From NCBI RefSeq assembly GCF_964656455.1, contig NC_135720.1, forward strand, positions 51,486,598 through 51,550,597: DNA of 64,000 bases, written 5' to 3'. A model generated the notes under the pieces. That model had not been told where the DNA came from. It ran no database searches and saw nothing but the letters and a program-made list of their open reading frames with translations. The translations under genes and the position numbers were made by a program. Origin of the DNA: Halichoerus grypus (lineage: Eukaryota; Chordata; Mammalia; Carnivora; Phocidae). Below are positions 47,941 through 61,056 of the stretch, piece after piece (positions within the stretch are counted from its first letter, which is position 1; the number at the start of each line of letters is the position of its first letter).

Positions 47941-48394
47941 AGAAACAGTAAACTGAAAGTTGACTTTGGAGGGCAATGTGCATCATATTAGAGACTGCAA
48001 ATCATGATTACATTTCACACAGGAAATACCCCACTCTCTAAAGCACAGACCATGTAGCTGGAGGGGGTACCGCAGTGCGGACTCTCAGGAGCAATGCTAA
48101 AGACAGCCTCCCTTCTCCCTTCTGCTCCCTCCCCATAGGGCCCTCTCATGGCACCCAGTCTATACTGGTTCAGAGTCTGTACCTGCCCAGAGTGGACCCG
48201 GTACCAATCATTCAAATGCCCACAGCGGGTGCCTAGATCCCAAAATGTCACACGAAGAGTTAGAAATGATAGGGACAATCAGGGTTTCATAGAAAGAGAG
48301 CAAGAGAGCAAAAGCAGTGAAAAGGCAGATGGCCTATATAGTTTTAGGTTATTTTAACTGGAAAAAAAAAAAAAAAGACCAGCCGACCAGGGAG

Positions 48395-48530
48395 GCCTGT
48401 GATGGCATAGGTTCTACAATCACTGTCTGGGTTTGGAGCCTAGCTCTGGGGTTGACTGTGGGCAAGTTGCATCACTTTTCCTCTATAAAATGAGGTAACG
48501 ATGGTCATCTCCAAGTATTGGGATGATGGG
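48395..48530 (+). mobile_element. MIR fragment
   Basis: GGGTTTGGAGCCTAGCTCTG, GGCAAGTTGCATCACTTTTC and CTCTATAAAATGAGGTAACG. Confidence 0.75.
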
Positions 48531-50474
48531 TTATTAATTTCTTTTATGTGCGCCTGTATTTTCCCAAACCTCTCATGCATTTGTGTTACTCTTGAGAAGA
48601 AAAAAAATATATAATACATATTAAACTTCCCAAGCACGTGGTGATGATGTCACCCAGGAGAAGCAGGAAAGCTATGTGATTTACCCATCCCTTCCAGTGT
48701 GTAGGCCTTCCTCTAATACTCCACGCTGGAAACAGCCACCCCAGGCGCAGTGAGTCCAGGCTTGCTTTTTCTCAAACCTTCCTGACACCAAAAGAGGACC
48801 ATGCACACTGGGCGTGAGGAGCCCTCGAGCAGAAAAAGTAGATAGAGAGGGGTTGTCAACAAAGCTGTAATTCAGTAGTGTAGGTGTGCTGTCTACAGCT
48901 TTAACAGCAAAGTTTCCCATCATTTGTCTAACCCCTAAGGAAGAGTTCATGAAATGCATGGGTGCATTGTCTTTCGGACAACATCAGTCCCTATCGGTAC
49001 AGGTTCACAATCCCTTACCCAAAGCCTTTGGACCAGATGTAGTTTGGGAATAAAAAAAATTTGAATTTTAATAAGGCAATAGGGTACACACACTGCGTAT
49101 CATGCACCACCCCTGGTAGGGTCTTCTGGGGCGGTGCCCTGCGCCAGGGTCCGTGCATATTTTCAAGAAACGAAACAAAGACTATTCTTCGCCTCCCATC
49201 AGCTCAGCTCAGGCATTGCCACTAAATGAGTTTGAAAAACACTTCAGCTTTCTGAGCCTTCCCAAGCTTCAGTTTTGGGATTTCAGAATTGCAGATAATG
49301 GATGGGAGACCACCATCTCAATCTTTTGGGTCATTACTTTTATGAGTCTACCCTAACTTTGATAAATTACAGGTATGGACTCAAAAAGTAAACCTGAATA
49401 TTCAAGCAGGATAAAACCCATGGTTGTTCATATTCTCAGGTATCTGCCCAAGTCCAAAGCATGTGAATACAGTCAACATATATCAAGGCAAGTGAAAAGC
49501 CAGAAGATAATAAGTCAGACAAATAACTTAATCACCAAATATTTATGGCACACTTAAAATTTACTAGAAGTACAGACTCCAAGTCCAGTAAGTTCAACTC
49601 AGCATTTTTACTTCCTATGCAATATGCTCTTTAATGAATAGCTCTATGAGGAACCACGATTATCAATCTGTTTCTTAGGACAAACAAAATCAATAACACG
49701 CTCACCCCAGGAAGAGTGGAATTACAGGGGTGAGCCAGAAATCACAGAATGGTTTATTTAACCTTGGCAAAGGAAAGGCCCTTGCAGGCCCTTCTGAATG
49801 GTTCTAAGGCTTGTTCCTGCTCAGAGCAGAAGTCAGCCAGACACTGTGGCATAAGGGTTCTCCCAAGAATCTCAGGGCGAGCGGTTGTGTCCAGCCATGA
49901 CCTTTTCTGTGTCTCCACCCACTCACCTACCTCCTCTAACTCTGCTTTCTGCAAAAATCCCATTTTCTATAACTAAACCACTCTCCACTCCAGCAACTGA
50001 AGCATGGAATCCTGTGACTACTCTTGAAGATCTACAAAAATTAAATAAAGTTTGCCTCAGTCTTGGGCAACAATCTAATATTTTAGAAAGCACTTTCATC
50101 TAGGTTCACAGTTTGCTAAATATAAAAATTATGATTCAACAGGAAATTGGGTAAGTCAAGCAGAAATTTCAGCATGTTTTTGACGATTTTGCTGTCTCAG
50201 TGGTTATAGTTTCTAACCACAGCTTTGAGTTCTGGACACAAAAACTTGACACAATGTTTATTGGCTGATGTTTTTAGCAAGTAAATGTAAAATCCTTAGC
50301 AACAATGCTGATGCGGAAATCAGTCTAAGATTTTCCTGAGTGTTACAGAAATTCCTATTGGCCACAAAAGTCATTTTATTGATAAAGAATTAGTTTTGAA
50401 AGTGATAAAATATTTTTTGAACCTGATATTAGTTTGGTTTTATAAAATTTCATGTGCGCAAAAAAAAAAAAAAG

Positions 50475-50830
50475 TGAAAAATATAACAAACACCTGTGTG
50501 CCCACAAATAGTTTGGTCAAATACTAATGGTATTTTTATCCTCCATTTCAAAAAAATAAACATTACAGATAGAGTTGCCTCTTCTTATCTGTCTCCCCTC
50601 CTCCCTCTCCCTCCAAGGGTTACCATCATTCTAAATCAGGTGGTTATTTTTATCATGTTGGACTTTGCATGTCACCACATAGATCTGTATCCATAAACAA
50701 CATATGTCATTGTTTTTGCAACTTAACGCTTTCATGTAATATTATGTTTGTACTCATTTCAGTCAATATTATAAGTGTGACTGCTATATTTCATTGTATG
50801 AATACACTTTGCATCATTTCTAGCCTGTGA
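50475..50830 (+). mobile_element. L1-type 3'-region fragment
   Basis: ACACCTGTGTGCCCACAAAT, GGGTTACCATCATTCTAAAT and CTGTATCCATAAACAACATA resemble a common old mammalian repeat that I place with L1 3' sequences; the family is uncertain. Confidence 0.45.
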
Positions 50831-50879
50831 TTTATATTGTTGTATATTTTTTCTCAAACCGATTAAAGCCCCTAAAGGC

Positions 50880-51069
50880 GGGCGCCTGGGTGGCTCAGTT
50901 GGTTAATCGACTGCCTTCGGCTCAGGTCATGATCCTGGAGTCCCGGGATCGAGTCCTGCATCGGGCTCCCCGCTCAGCGGGGAGTCTGCTTCTCCCTCTG
51001 ACCCTCCCCCCTCTCATACTGTATCTTATTCTCTCTCTCAAATAAATAAATAAAATCTTTAAAAAAAAA
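50880..51069 (+). mobile_element. SINEC copy (GGTTAATCGACTGCC subtype)
   Basis: Head GGGCGCCTGGGTGGCTCAGT. Perfect target duplication aaagcccctaaaggc at 50865-50879 and 51070-51084. Confidence 0.95.
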
Positions 51070-51939
51070 AAAGCCCCTAAAGGCTGTCTTCATAGAGTTA
51101 ATATAGTTTCACTTAAGTGAGCAATGATTTTGAACTCTGGTTTTGCACTCAAGAATTATGTTGATGTCAAGCTTTGCAATTTTCCAAATACCTTTACAAA
51201 ATAATTTCTTGCACGCTCATTAAGACGATAATCTACAGATGTCTGAGGCCCTAGAGCTGGGTAATGGTAAGAATTTTAAGACTGTTGTGAAAATAGTAAA
51301 AATTTCTAAAAATAAATGTTGACGTGCAGCCAAGTTGGATGAAGTTACTGGAGTTTTCAAACAGTGAGCCAACATGAGACATCTTCAGTGGAAATGTGAG
51401 ATGCTTAAGATGAAGAAGTTCTGGAGACCTCTCAGCATACGAGCACCTCACCTGCTCTGGTTTCAGGTCTGCTCAGGTCTGAGCTGTTGAAACATGATGA
51501 GGCTCTTGAACGCCTCTTCCCCTGGTCCCTAGGAGGAAGACGAATACACACAGCACTCAGAGCAAAAACCAAAGCGTTTCTCTTTCTCTAAGTATAGAGT
51601 CGGCTATCTGCAGGTTGTGAAGAAAGCATAGAGGATTGTTTATAAGACGGGGTCTGGTGCTCTATAGTCCTTTAATCAACATCTGATTTCCAGCTTAGAT
51701 TTATCTATCAAAAAACAAGACAGAGCTGCTTCACAGTATTAAATACAGTTACTAGAAACAACAACAACAACAACAAATCCCAAGTTTACTTTGCAAATCA
51801 AAAAAAGGAGAAAAAAAAAAAAACTGATGAAGGATATATACCACAAGAGGTCACTGTTACAATAAGAAAGAACTCAGGTCTGAGGGACTCAAAAAAGACC
51901 AGTGTTTAGAAGCTGGAAGGGACCCTTGCTCTCTGTCTC

Positions 51940-52075
51940 CCTGCGCACAAGGAAATTGTTCTCAAATTGGTCAGCTGTGCCCCAGGTCACAAAGCAGGGT
52001 CAGATCTGGAGACCTGCTCTCACAATTTCCGATTCACGGCTCTTTCTATTTCATCACAGAGTGTCCTGTTTCCAC
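51940..52075 (+). mobile_element. MIR fragment
   Basis: CAAATTGGTCAGCTGTGCCC CAGGTCACAAAGCAGGGTCA GATCTGGAGACCTGC is the MIR core region in plus orientation. Confidence 0.5.
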
Positions 52076-52253
52076 TTTAAATAATTCATTAAATTAATAT
52101 TCTTTGAAAAATGCTTTATTTTTTGAAATAATTTAAATGTGAAAAAATGGAAGGTGAATTCAGGCAGCCCCCAGATGACAAATATTTTGTGTTCCAAATA
52201 AAAGAGTAGCGGTTGGCCAATAGTAGGATTATATTGCCAGGTTTGTCTGGGGT

Positions 52254-52286
52254 TTGTTTTGTTTTGTTTTGTTTTGTTTTGTTTTA
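52254..52286. repeat. (GTTTT)n simple repeat
   Basis: Six GTTTT units. Similar short runs elsewhere are (AAAAC)n at 16437-16461 and (CAA)n at 51757-51777 and 55599-55618. Confidence 0.9.
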
Positions 52287-53254
52287 AGGTTATATTTAAT
52301 GTAGAGACCATCCAGGAAGGATACAATTTTTCTTTAGCTAAGCTGACACTTAAAAGTACTCACTTTTAAATATCTGTACACAATTCCAAGGTAAAAAACA
52401 CTGAGTGCAAGTTTTACAACAATTTTTTTTTTTTGGTCATCAAATAAAAGATTTGCTACAAAAAACCACAAAGAACGCATACACGTGTGGCCAGGGTCAC
52501 TCACAAACACCCAGATATGTGCCTGTGCAGTAAGATCCCCGGTAAATGTTCAGGCTCTATCCTGGCCCTTGGCTTTTACTGCTGCCCAAGGATTAGCTTC
52601 TCCAAATACCATTTTCCCCATAAACAGGCCCCTTTTTTAAACACTTGATTTAACACTTTTTATCATTTAGTGGAGAAAAGACCAAGCTAATCTTTCCCAA
52701 AATGTGTAATTATTTCATACCCTGAAACAATTGCTTTATTTTTACACAGCATAAAAACATAGATCTGGTAGCAAGAGGTGCCTGGCCAATCAAAGAAAGA
52801 GTATGGGGATGGGATCTTCTGTGTCAACACGCTCAGAGTTGAGATTCAAATGGAACAGATCTACTCTACCCTATGAGAAGGGAAAATACCGAAAGTTTGA
52901 CAGGATGTGAAGCCAAGGAAGTTCTCGTGCTTATCACTCTTAGAAATAACAAGAAAGTCTGAGAACAAGAGAGGCAGGGTCTTCTTGTCATTATTGTCCT
53001 CAACAACTATTGAAACTGAGGAAAATAGTTTTCAGCTAATGGCTTTCTAAAGTCACTGGTCCACACTCTCTGAGTCATGGCCGCTGATGAGGTTGCCTCC
53101 CTACACACCACATTTGTGTATCCCCATGTACGGGTGGGGGGTGGGGGGAAGAAGGGTCCCTCTTCTTAGTGTATACCAAAGCTCAACAGTGCTGGGTCCT
53201 GCTGGTTCTCAAGAAGAGCACAGGCTTGGGATTTCCTAATACTCCCTATGATCA

Positions 53255-53450
53255 TCATCGTACAGTGGTCGAGCTTGCAGGCTCTGAACCCAAACTACCA
53301 GGTCCTGGGTCCAACATTTATCAGCTACATAGACTTGGGCAACTTACTTAAGCTTTTGGCCTTGGTTTTCTTATCTTGACACGAGGGCAATGCCTCTCCT
53401 TAGTACAGTGACTGGTACATTTGAAGAACTTAATAATCAATATTGGTTTT
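53255..53450 (+). mobile_element. MIR
   Basis: ACAGTGGTCGAGCTTGCAGG, GACTTGGGCAACTTACTTAA and TGGTTTTCTTATCTTGACAC. Confidence 0.75.
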
Positions 53451-54837
53451 CTCTTTTGTTCTGAATCGATAAGCACCTGTCTGAATAGTCCAATGCTGGA
53501 TGTTATTGTGATAAAGAACATACAAAGCGTTGCCCTGAAGAAGTCTAAAATCTACTTTGAGGAACTAAGCAACTTTCTTTTTAAATGGAAAATTCCAAGG
53601 AAGTCTCTAATCAAGTGTTAGATTGTGAAAGCCAGCAGGTTACAAGACCTAGAGGGATGCTGGGAAGGAAGTGATGAGTAAGAGGGAGAAGTGGGCCACA
53701 AAGTAGTCTTAAAAGCATAAAAGTGGAACCAGCAAGTGATAACACTACTCTCAGGAGGGGAGGAACATGAGTGAAGGTAAAGAGGAACGTGAGCAGCCTG
53801 GGACTCAGGGCAGGGGATAATTGTACAGGGCCAGCAAGGTAGGAATAGGAGGTTTCTGCTGGGACACATGGGAACAGCTGCCTGAAACTCTGGGGAGAGG
53901 CGATGGCCCTGGTCTGATGGGCATAGGTTCTAACACAGGAAGTAATGGGCTCTGGAGTTGTGACAAGAGCATTTAGGAGACTTGGAGACAGGTAACAAGA
54001 ACTAATTCTTTGGGGGTGCCAGTAGGACTGGAGAAAAAGGAACTAATTGAAGAGATCCTGCAAATGAAAAGTTGACAGGATTGGTGGTTGATTTCAGGCA
54101 GAAGAAAGAGCAGAAGGCAAGCCTGGAGGAACAGGATAGCAGGTTGCCATCAACAGAAATGGGAAGGTTAGGGAGTAGACCAGTTTGAGGACTGAAACAC
54201 ATGTGAGGTTTGCCATATTGAGTTTTGGATGAAAAATGGAGGATCAGCAAAGGAGATGTGGAAATCAGGGAAAGAGCACTTTTAAAGATCCAAGTGGCAC
54301 ACAGGGACTAGAGTGATCAGGTTTGTGGCTCGAAGACCAGAATCTCAGGACCAAGCCTTGTCAGATACTCGTGTAAAGGATAGAAAAGAGGAAAAGGAGT
54401 CCAAAGGAAGAGGAGAAATAAAATATGTTCTCATGCAGCCCAAGCATTCTGAGAAGGCAAGCATGATTAACAGGTCAAAGATGAACACTGAGGAAGAACT
54501 GTCCCGTCTGACCAGGGTAAGCCAAACAGGATTTCTGGGGAGCAGGGCAGCTAAAGTCCCACAACCAGAGTGAGGTGGGGAGAGAGACATCAAGAAAAGA
54601 AAATCCCCTCTCTGCCCAAGAAGAGACTAGATGGGCTTATAGTTAATGGAGATCTGTTCTCCTGTAATTTCTACTCCACAAACCTTCTCAGTTCTTAATG
54701 TACTAATTGAAGCCACATGAAACAAAGCTTTATCCTTCTTCTTCTCAATAATTCTCCACATACTTAAAAATGTGGTGTTCACCACTTAACGTCCTCTCCT
54801 AGGGTTTAAATCCCATGGTCTTATTAGCTACGTTATC

Positions 54838-55055
54838 AGTTAATTATGATCACATTTATTAGCTGTATGACTTCATGTCTGCTTTTCACCTAAGCTTTGG
54901 TTTCCTCATCTATATCTGAGGGGGTGGTAAATACTAGTAACCCTCTATATAAGGTTGTTGTGAGGATCAAATGATAAAATGTGTAAGTACCTTAGTAAGT
55001 ACCCAGTGAGTGTTTACTATCGTTGCGGCTGCCATCACTGATGTCACTGACAAAC
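54838..55055 (+). mobile_element. MIR
   Basis: TTATTAGCTGTATGACTTCA, TTTGGTTTCCTCATCTATAT, GGTTGTTGTGAGGATCAAAT and AGTACCCAGTGAGTGTTTAC. Confidence 0.8.
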
Positions 55056-56111
55056 TTCTCCAGTCCCTTTAACTCCTCCTTAGAGGACGTGGTTTCAAAT
55101 CTCCTTGCCAGCCTATTCAGTTACTCTGAGCGAGTGTCACTTGGTCTGGATCCGTATTAAAGTCTGGAACCCAGCACTGAGCTAAAGGTATGGCCTGATG
55201 AACAATGAAGAGAGATTCTAAATAATGTAGCCTAAGACTATATTAGTGGTTTTGGTGGTCACATCACAGAGTTAGTCGATTCTTGGTTTTTCTTACAAAT
55301 GCAGCTAAGGCAAATTTCCCCCATCCACGGTGGACTCATTAAATTTCACAGTGTTATATTTGGCAAAGGGTTCCTGTCTATCAGATGTGTCTAGATCTTG
55401 ATTCAGTCATACAATATAATTCTTCTTCCCAGCTTCCTGTTCCAAGTTGTTAAAGACCATAATTAATTTTTGTGCAATGATTTTTGATGTCCAACAATAA
55501 AACCATTCCAGAAATTATTCTTTAAAGCTCTTTTGTGAACTTCTTCTTAGAGGCAGAATAACACCATTTAATTAGTTAGGGTATCTTCATCTACATATAA
55601 CAACAACAACAACAACAAAAAACTAATCCTAACACACTTAACCAGTAAATAGAATGTATTGGCTCATATAACCTAAAAGCCGAACACTAGGGTGGGTTTT
55701 AGGTGTGGTGTGATCAGGGCGTTGGCTCCATTTTTCTGCACTTCTCTCAGTTCTGCCCTTCCTTCGGTTCCATCTGTAACCAGGTGGGAGTACTAAAGAC
55801 AGCAAGATGGCTATGGCATTCCCAGGCCCCTGATCTACTGCCAACATGCTTCAGAGCAAAAGCAAGTTCTTCTCTTCCTAATCACTGACAGGAGTACTAC
55901 ATTTCACTGAATAACCAGAACCAAGCTCTCTAGCCAAGGCAATGCCATACACAGACTGACTGAGTTACTAGTGCTCGTCCACCATTCAGTCACATTGGCA
56001 ACATCTACTTCTGGACCATATATACATGGAAGAAATAAAGTATATTTCTTTAAAAATATTCTAAAATGCAGATTTTCCTATTATTTAGACAGTTTTCCCA
56101 ATTATTATGAT

Positions 56112-56340
56112 TAAGTCAGAGGTCAGCAAACTTTTTTTTAAAAAGCCAGACAATATATGTTTTACACTTTGCAGGCCAAATGGCAAAATAGAAGCTACCA
56201 TACAGGTACTTTTGTAACCATTTAAATGTAATGACTTAAAAAGATGTAATCCATTCTTGGCACAAGGGCTGTAAAACAAAACGAAACAAAACAGGTGGCT
56301 GGCCAGGTTTGGCTCCTGGGCTATAGTTTGTTGACTCCTG
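56112..56340 (+). mobile_element. hAT-Charlie MITE
   Basis: AGGTCAGCAAACTTTTTTTT, CTTTGCAGGCCAAATGG..., ...GTGGCTGGCCAGGTTTGGCT and GGGCTATAGTTTGTTGACTC CTG show the inverted-terminal plan of the 'ggtcggcaaactttttctgt' MITE family. Confidence 0.75.
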
Positions 56341-56624
56341 CTTTAAAGCAGTAACTATAAAGACATGAAGAAAGATTTGGAATTGAGGTGAAAAAAAGCA
56401 ATAAATTTATTTCCACTTGGAAAAAAAATTACATGTAAGAAAATGGGAAAGGAAATCTTAAAGGTAGATTTAAAATTTTAAACACATTTAAATTTTAAAT
56501 GTGCTCATTATCATAAGCATATGATAAAAAGAAAATTTTAGCAAATTGCGGGCTAAACTTTCCCTTTCCCTAAGAAGACACTTCATTTTCAGAATTAGAC
56601 TCAAGTTGTATAGATTCCAGTCAG

Positions 56625-56815
56625 GAAGTAAATATTGTGGGCTTTGCAGCCATACAGTCTCTACCGCTCCTCGGCTCGGCTGCTGCAATGTGCCTGCAGC
56701 CACAGACAAGGGCTGAATGAATGCGTCTGTGTTCCAATAAAACTTTATTTACAAAAACAGGTACTAGGCTGGATTTGGCCCATGGGTCTTAGGTTGCTTA
56801 CCCCTGCTTCATAGT
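56625..56815 (+). mobile_element. hAT-Charlie MITE, same family
   Basis: TGGGCTTTGCAGCCATACAG, GTTCCAATAAAACTTTATTT ACAAAAACAGG, CTGGATTTGGCCCATGGG and GCTTACCCCTG. It is the same family and orientation as the copy 300 bp to the left. Confidence 0.8.
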
Positions 56816-57479
56816 CTCTTAGATACTTGGCCTGCAGTTGGAGAAGGCCACCACCAAGGACTGGGGCGGGAGAGAGGGGAGGTCCCTTAATCACGTCTTC
56901 GTGGCCTGAAGCACCAGATATATAGTTTCCAGACATATTAGCATTAAGAACATTAGCATTCTGTCTTAATAACTAAGGTTAAAGATAGAATTCTACCTAA
57001 GCAGTTACATACAAGCACAATGAAATTAGAGAATAGGATTTTAAAGTAAGGTTCATAAGGTCAAAATTTTAAGTCCACCAAGGTATCTATAGCATTGGGT
57101 TGTGGCCCAAGATTTTAAAAATACATATTTAAAAATTACACATATAATCTTAGTATCTTTTTCAGTAATCACAAAGTGGTTATTATTCAAGCTCTACTTG
57201 TATAGACCTGATTAGACATGGCTTTGTAGCGAACCATGTTAGCCTCACTTAGTTAAGCTCAAACTCCCTTGGCTTCGAGTACAAGCCCACGGGTTCATGC
57301 TTCCCTTAACTTCCACAGCCCCGCAGCTTCAAGGCCCTTCGTGTGAAAAGCCCTGTAACTTCCCCCTGCGGCAGTGACGAGGACTTCTCATCGGGGAGAG
57401 GGGCTGACACTGCCCCCTTCCCCAGCATGTTATACCCAGCTTCTGTTCTCTGCTTTCCTCCCTGCGGTCCTGATGGGGT

Positions 57480-58180
57480 GCTGACACATGGCCATCTTCC
57501 ACCGGAACTGCTACAACCTCTGCTTCCCAACCATCTCCTCTGTCCCAGGCTCTCCCTTCTCCCGGCCCTTCACTCTGCTGCCAGAGTCAGTCTCCAGCTA
57601 GAAACTTCCCAGTGGCTCCCTGCAGCCTACAGCCTCAGGACCCATGCTCCTGCCGCACCAGCCCATTTGCCTTTCTTCAAACCTACCGCCACCAAATCAA
57701 ATACCCCTCTGCTTCTGCTGCTCCTTTAGCAAAGAACACCATGTCCCACCCCTACTGAAAATCAGCCTCCAGAGGCATCCCAAACCCACGTACCCCAGGA
57801 AACATCCCCGATCATCAGGTCAGAATGAGGTGCTCTCACACCTAAATACCAGGGTAAGTGCTTTCACTCTCCCAGCATTGGAGTTAATCACTGAACAATG
57901 CTTTTCAAACTTTCCTGTGCATTCAAATCACCTGGCTATCTTATAAAAACGCAGATTCAGATCCAGTAGGTCTGGGATGGGGCCTGAGATTCTGCATTTG
58001 TAGCAAGCTCCCAGGTGATGCTGATGCAGCTCTTGCAGAGACCACCCCTGAGCAGTAAGCCCGCTGTCGTGTAAGCACCTCATGGGCAGAGTCCATTTCT
58101 GTCTCCCACCTCCCCCCTGCCCCGACCCCTCAGCATAGGGCTTTGCTTGCTTACCAAGAAATGCTTATTAAATGGAAATG
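57480..58180 (+). mobile_element. L2 fragment split by a hAT MITE
   Basis: CTGCTGCCAGAGTCAGTCTC, CTTCCCAGTGGCTCCCTGCA and ...ACCAGCCCATTTGCC on the left, and CACCTCATGGGCAGAGTCCA, ...TCAGCATAGGGC, AAATGCTTATTAAATGG on the right. Together they follow the L2 3' end, with a MITE between them. Confidence 0.65.
57893..58067 (+). mobile_element. hAT-Charlie MITE (MER20/MER5 group) nested in L2
   Basis: TTTCAAACTTTCCTGTGCAT TCAAATCACCTGG, CGCAGATTCAGATCCAGTAG GTCTGGGATGGGGCCTGAGA and CTCCCAGGTGATGCTGATGC. Confidence 0.8.
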
Positions 58181-58979
58181 GTCGAATAAGGTGGGATTCT
58201 GCAAAACCATTCTGGCCGGTGCTTTGTCTTTTCCAAATGGAAACGGTTTCTCAGCCACATCACCCTTAATTTCTTAAAATAATGACTTCATTATTTTTGA
58301 AAAAATGACATATTTATTAATTTTTAAGGCCAGACAATATAAGAAAGTACAAAGAAGATTTTTTTAAAAAATCATCCAGGATCCCACCACCCAGAATATT
58401 AATATACAGTAAACATAATTCCAGACATGTTTTGCACATATTCAGATGAAAATAGAAAAGAAAGAACAGAAGAGTGATTTGGAGGGAGGGCAGGTAAAGG
58501 ATACATATATAAATAGGATCATACCATACATGTCACTGTAACTTTAAAGTATTAAGTATAAATTTTACTTGAATTTAACAGAGAAACAGAAATTGAGATG
58601 AAACTGAAGGAATTGTAGAACTTCAGATGAATGAGTCTTCCCAAGAGATATTAGTTTCTAAAAGATCTCTCTGAAGTTAAAAAAAAAATAATGAAAAACA
58701 TTAGAATGCTGAAATACTCTTTTTTAAATTTATATTTCAATTTCAGACTGTAGCTACTAACAAATCTATTCCCTCTTATCAAGTGAATAATTGGCTCTCA
58801 CACTTCCTCCCAGGTACCAGTTTGGGTTATTTATATTACTATTACATCATTAAGGTTTCTGTTCCATAACCATCGTTTTCAGAGTTTTAATTCACTATGA
58901 AAATAAAGTCGATACTCACCAGGAATGCCTCCTCATTTCTGAATTTTGACACATCATTTTGATGTCAAAGAGTTTTCTG

Positions 58980-59177
58980 GGGATGCCTGGGTGGCTCAGT
59001 TGGTTAAGCATCCGACTCTTGGTTTCGGCTCAGGTCATGACCTCAGGGTCATGAGATGAGCCCCGTGTGGGCTCTGCACTCAGCGCAGAGTCTCCCTTCC
59101 TCTGTTCCTCTCCCTGCTCTCTCTCTCTTTCTGTCAAATACATACATACACACATACAATCTTTTTTTTAAAAAAAA
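58980..59177 (+). mobile_element. SINEC copy (older subtype)
   Basis: Head GGGATGCCTGGGTGGCTCAG, CATCCGACTCTTGGTTTCGG body, tail CATACATACACACATACAAT. An imperfect duplication (agttttctgg / agttttctag) flanks it. Confidence 0.92.
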
Positions 59178-59429
59178 AGTTTTCTAGAAAGTGCACGTGT
59201 TATATAGTCCCCAAGTTCATCCACATCTGGAAATGTCTATCCGTTGCCTTTTTACTGAAGAACAACTTGGCTGGCAATCCTTCTTATACTTAGGACTTCA
59301 TAGACATAGACATCCACTGTATTCTGACACTGAGAGGTGCTCTAATAAAGCCAGAGGCAGCCTGCCTTTTCCTCCTTTTATGTGACTTGCTTATTCAGCC
59401 TGGATGGCCATAGGCTACCGTCTTCCATT

Positions 59430-59505
59430 TATCCACTCCATCAACAATTACTAATTGAGTGTGTACTATGTCCTGGGTAGTGTTCTGGTGCTGAACATGG
59501 TTGGA
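59430..59505 (+). mobile_element. L2 3'-end fragment
   Basis: CATCAACAATTACTAATTGA GTGTGTACTATGTCCTGGGT AGTGTTCTGGTGCTG. Confidence 0.55.
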
Positions 59506-60814
59506 AGTATCTTAGTGTGGAGTATTCCATGTAAAACTTCGTTGATGTGTCCACTGAGCTTCAGAATCAAATTTTTACTTCAGAAAGTTGTCTCTTCCAT
59601 TGTCAGTTGGTTCTTGTGAATATCAAATGAGTTAACACATGTAAATCACTTGGAAGAGTGCAAGGCACTTAGTTGTTGAAAGTAAGCTAGTACTAGGAAG
59701 GGGTGGGGGGAGAGGAGGAAGACTCTCTCCTTCGGGAATACAAGTGCCATGCCTCCTGTATCTATCTCAGTTGCTTTCATCATTTTCATATCTTCGCATT
59801 CATTTCTTTTTGTAGGATTGCTTCCAGCCTGTACACCATGTCTCATTACATTTTTTACCTTTTTATTCTCACTTTATTTCTAATATGACATTCCTCTCCG
59901 TGTTTATACATTTTTCTTTCATTTCTTGAGAACTGCAAACATATTTTTCATCTCTTTAGGGGGCTTAGAATCTCTAATTTGAATTCTTATAACTCAAAGA
60001 AGAGCTCCTTTTTTTTTTTTTTTTTTTAGTTTTTGACACGATGGAAAATGGTTTTAATACTTGTTTTTAGAGGGCAATTCCTTCTGTAATCCATATTCTT
60101 CATCTGTCTTTTGTTATGTTTTTTACGTATCTGTGCCCGAGTTCGATGTTAATTCTTGTCCTCCTATTTATTTATCTTTAAACAGAGCCATTTATTTGTG
60201 GAAGAATGAATAGGATCCACAGAGGGGGAGAATCAGGGTGTTCTGTAGCTTCAGCTTGAATCAGCTTTCTTGAACATCCATTCACCAAGTCTGTTATTTT
60301 TCTTGACCTGAAGTGTGTGGCCGCTTGGTCTGTATGTGGCATGTTACTGTGACTCACAGAAAAGGCCCGTTCCATGATAGGCTCCTGGAGTTCTAACCTA
60401 GCAAACCCCCTCCCCCGCCAACACATGCACGCACGCACGCACACACGCGTGCACCAGCTGGCCTACAGGAAATGAGGAGATCATCGCCCTCAGCTCCATC
60501 CCCCTGTCCTTTCATCATCTGGATCCTGAATGAGGGCTTTACAGGGGCATCTCCATGTTTTCCATGGCTGGCCCACACCCTTAAGTCTCATTTCTTGAAT
60601 TACAGACTATTGGATGTATACCTTTCTGAACTGAGAGACTCACTCTTTGTGAAATCTGTTTTTTACTCTAGGTCTGAGGAGGTCAGTGTCTGCTCTCAAA
60701 TTACCCCTTGTTTTCATCTATATTTCACAGAGTCTGGCAGGTTAACTAGACTCCTGGTTGCACTATTCCAAGTGACAAAAACCTAATCTAAAATACTACA
60801 TGCTGTCCCTGTCA

Positions 60815-60864
60815 AAATAAAGAAAGAAAGGAAAGAAAGAAAGGAAAGAAAAGAGAGGAAAGAA

Positions 60865-60936
<72 letters not shown>

Positions 60937-60993
60937 AAAAGAAAGAAAGAAAAAGAAAGAAGAAAGAAAGAAAGAAGAAAGAAAGAAAGAAAG

Positions 60994-61052
<59 letters not shown>

Positions 61053-61056
61053 AACA
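60815..61056. repeat. (GAAA)n polypurine tract
   Basis: About 240 bp of almost uninterrupted GAAA/GGAAA units with no pyrimidine on the plus strand except at the edges. On the ARMC2 sense strand it is a CTTT polypyrimidine tract. The Phe/Ser/Leu open frames across it are low-complexity artefacts. Confidence 0.97.

Noticed and set aside
49754..49963. A minus-strand frame with protein-like composition
   Set aside because: It has no recognisable family and no splice borders in the phase required by exon G; likely chance.
53600..54600. Purine-rich stretch resembling a dispersed old mammalian repeat
   Set aside because: Wording such as AGATGAACACTGAGGAAGAA feels familiar, but I cannot name the family with any confidence.
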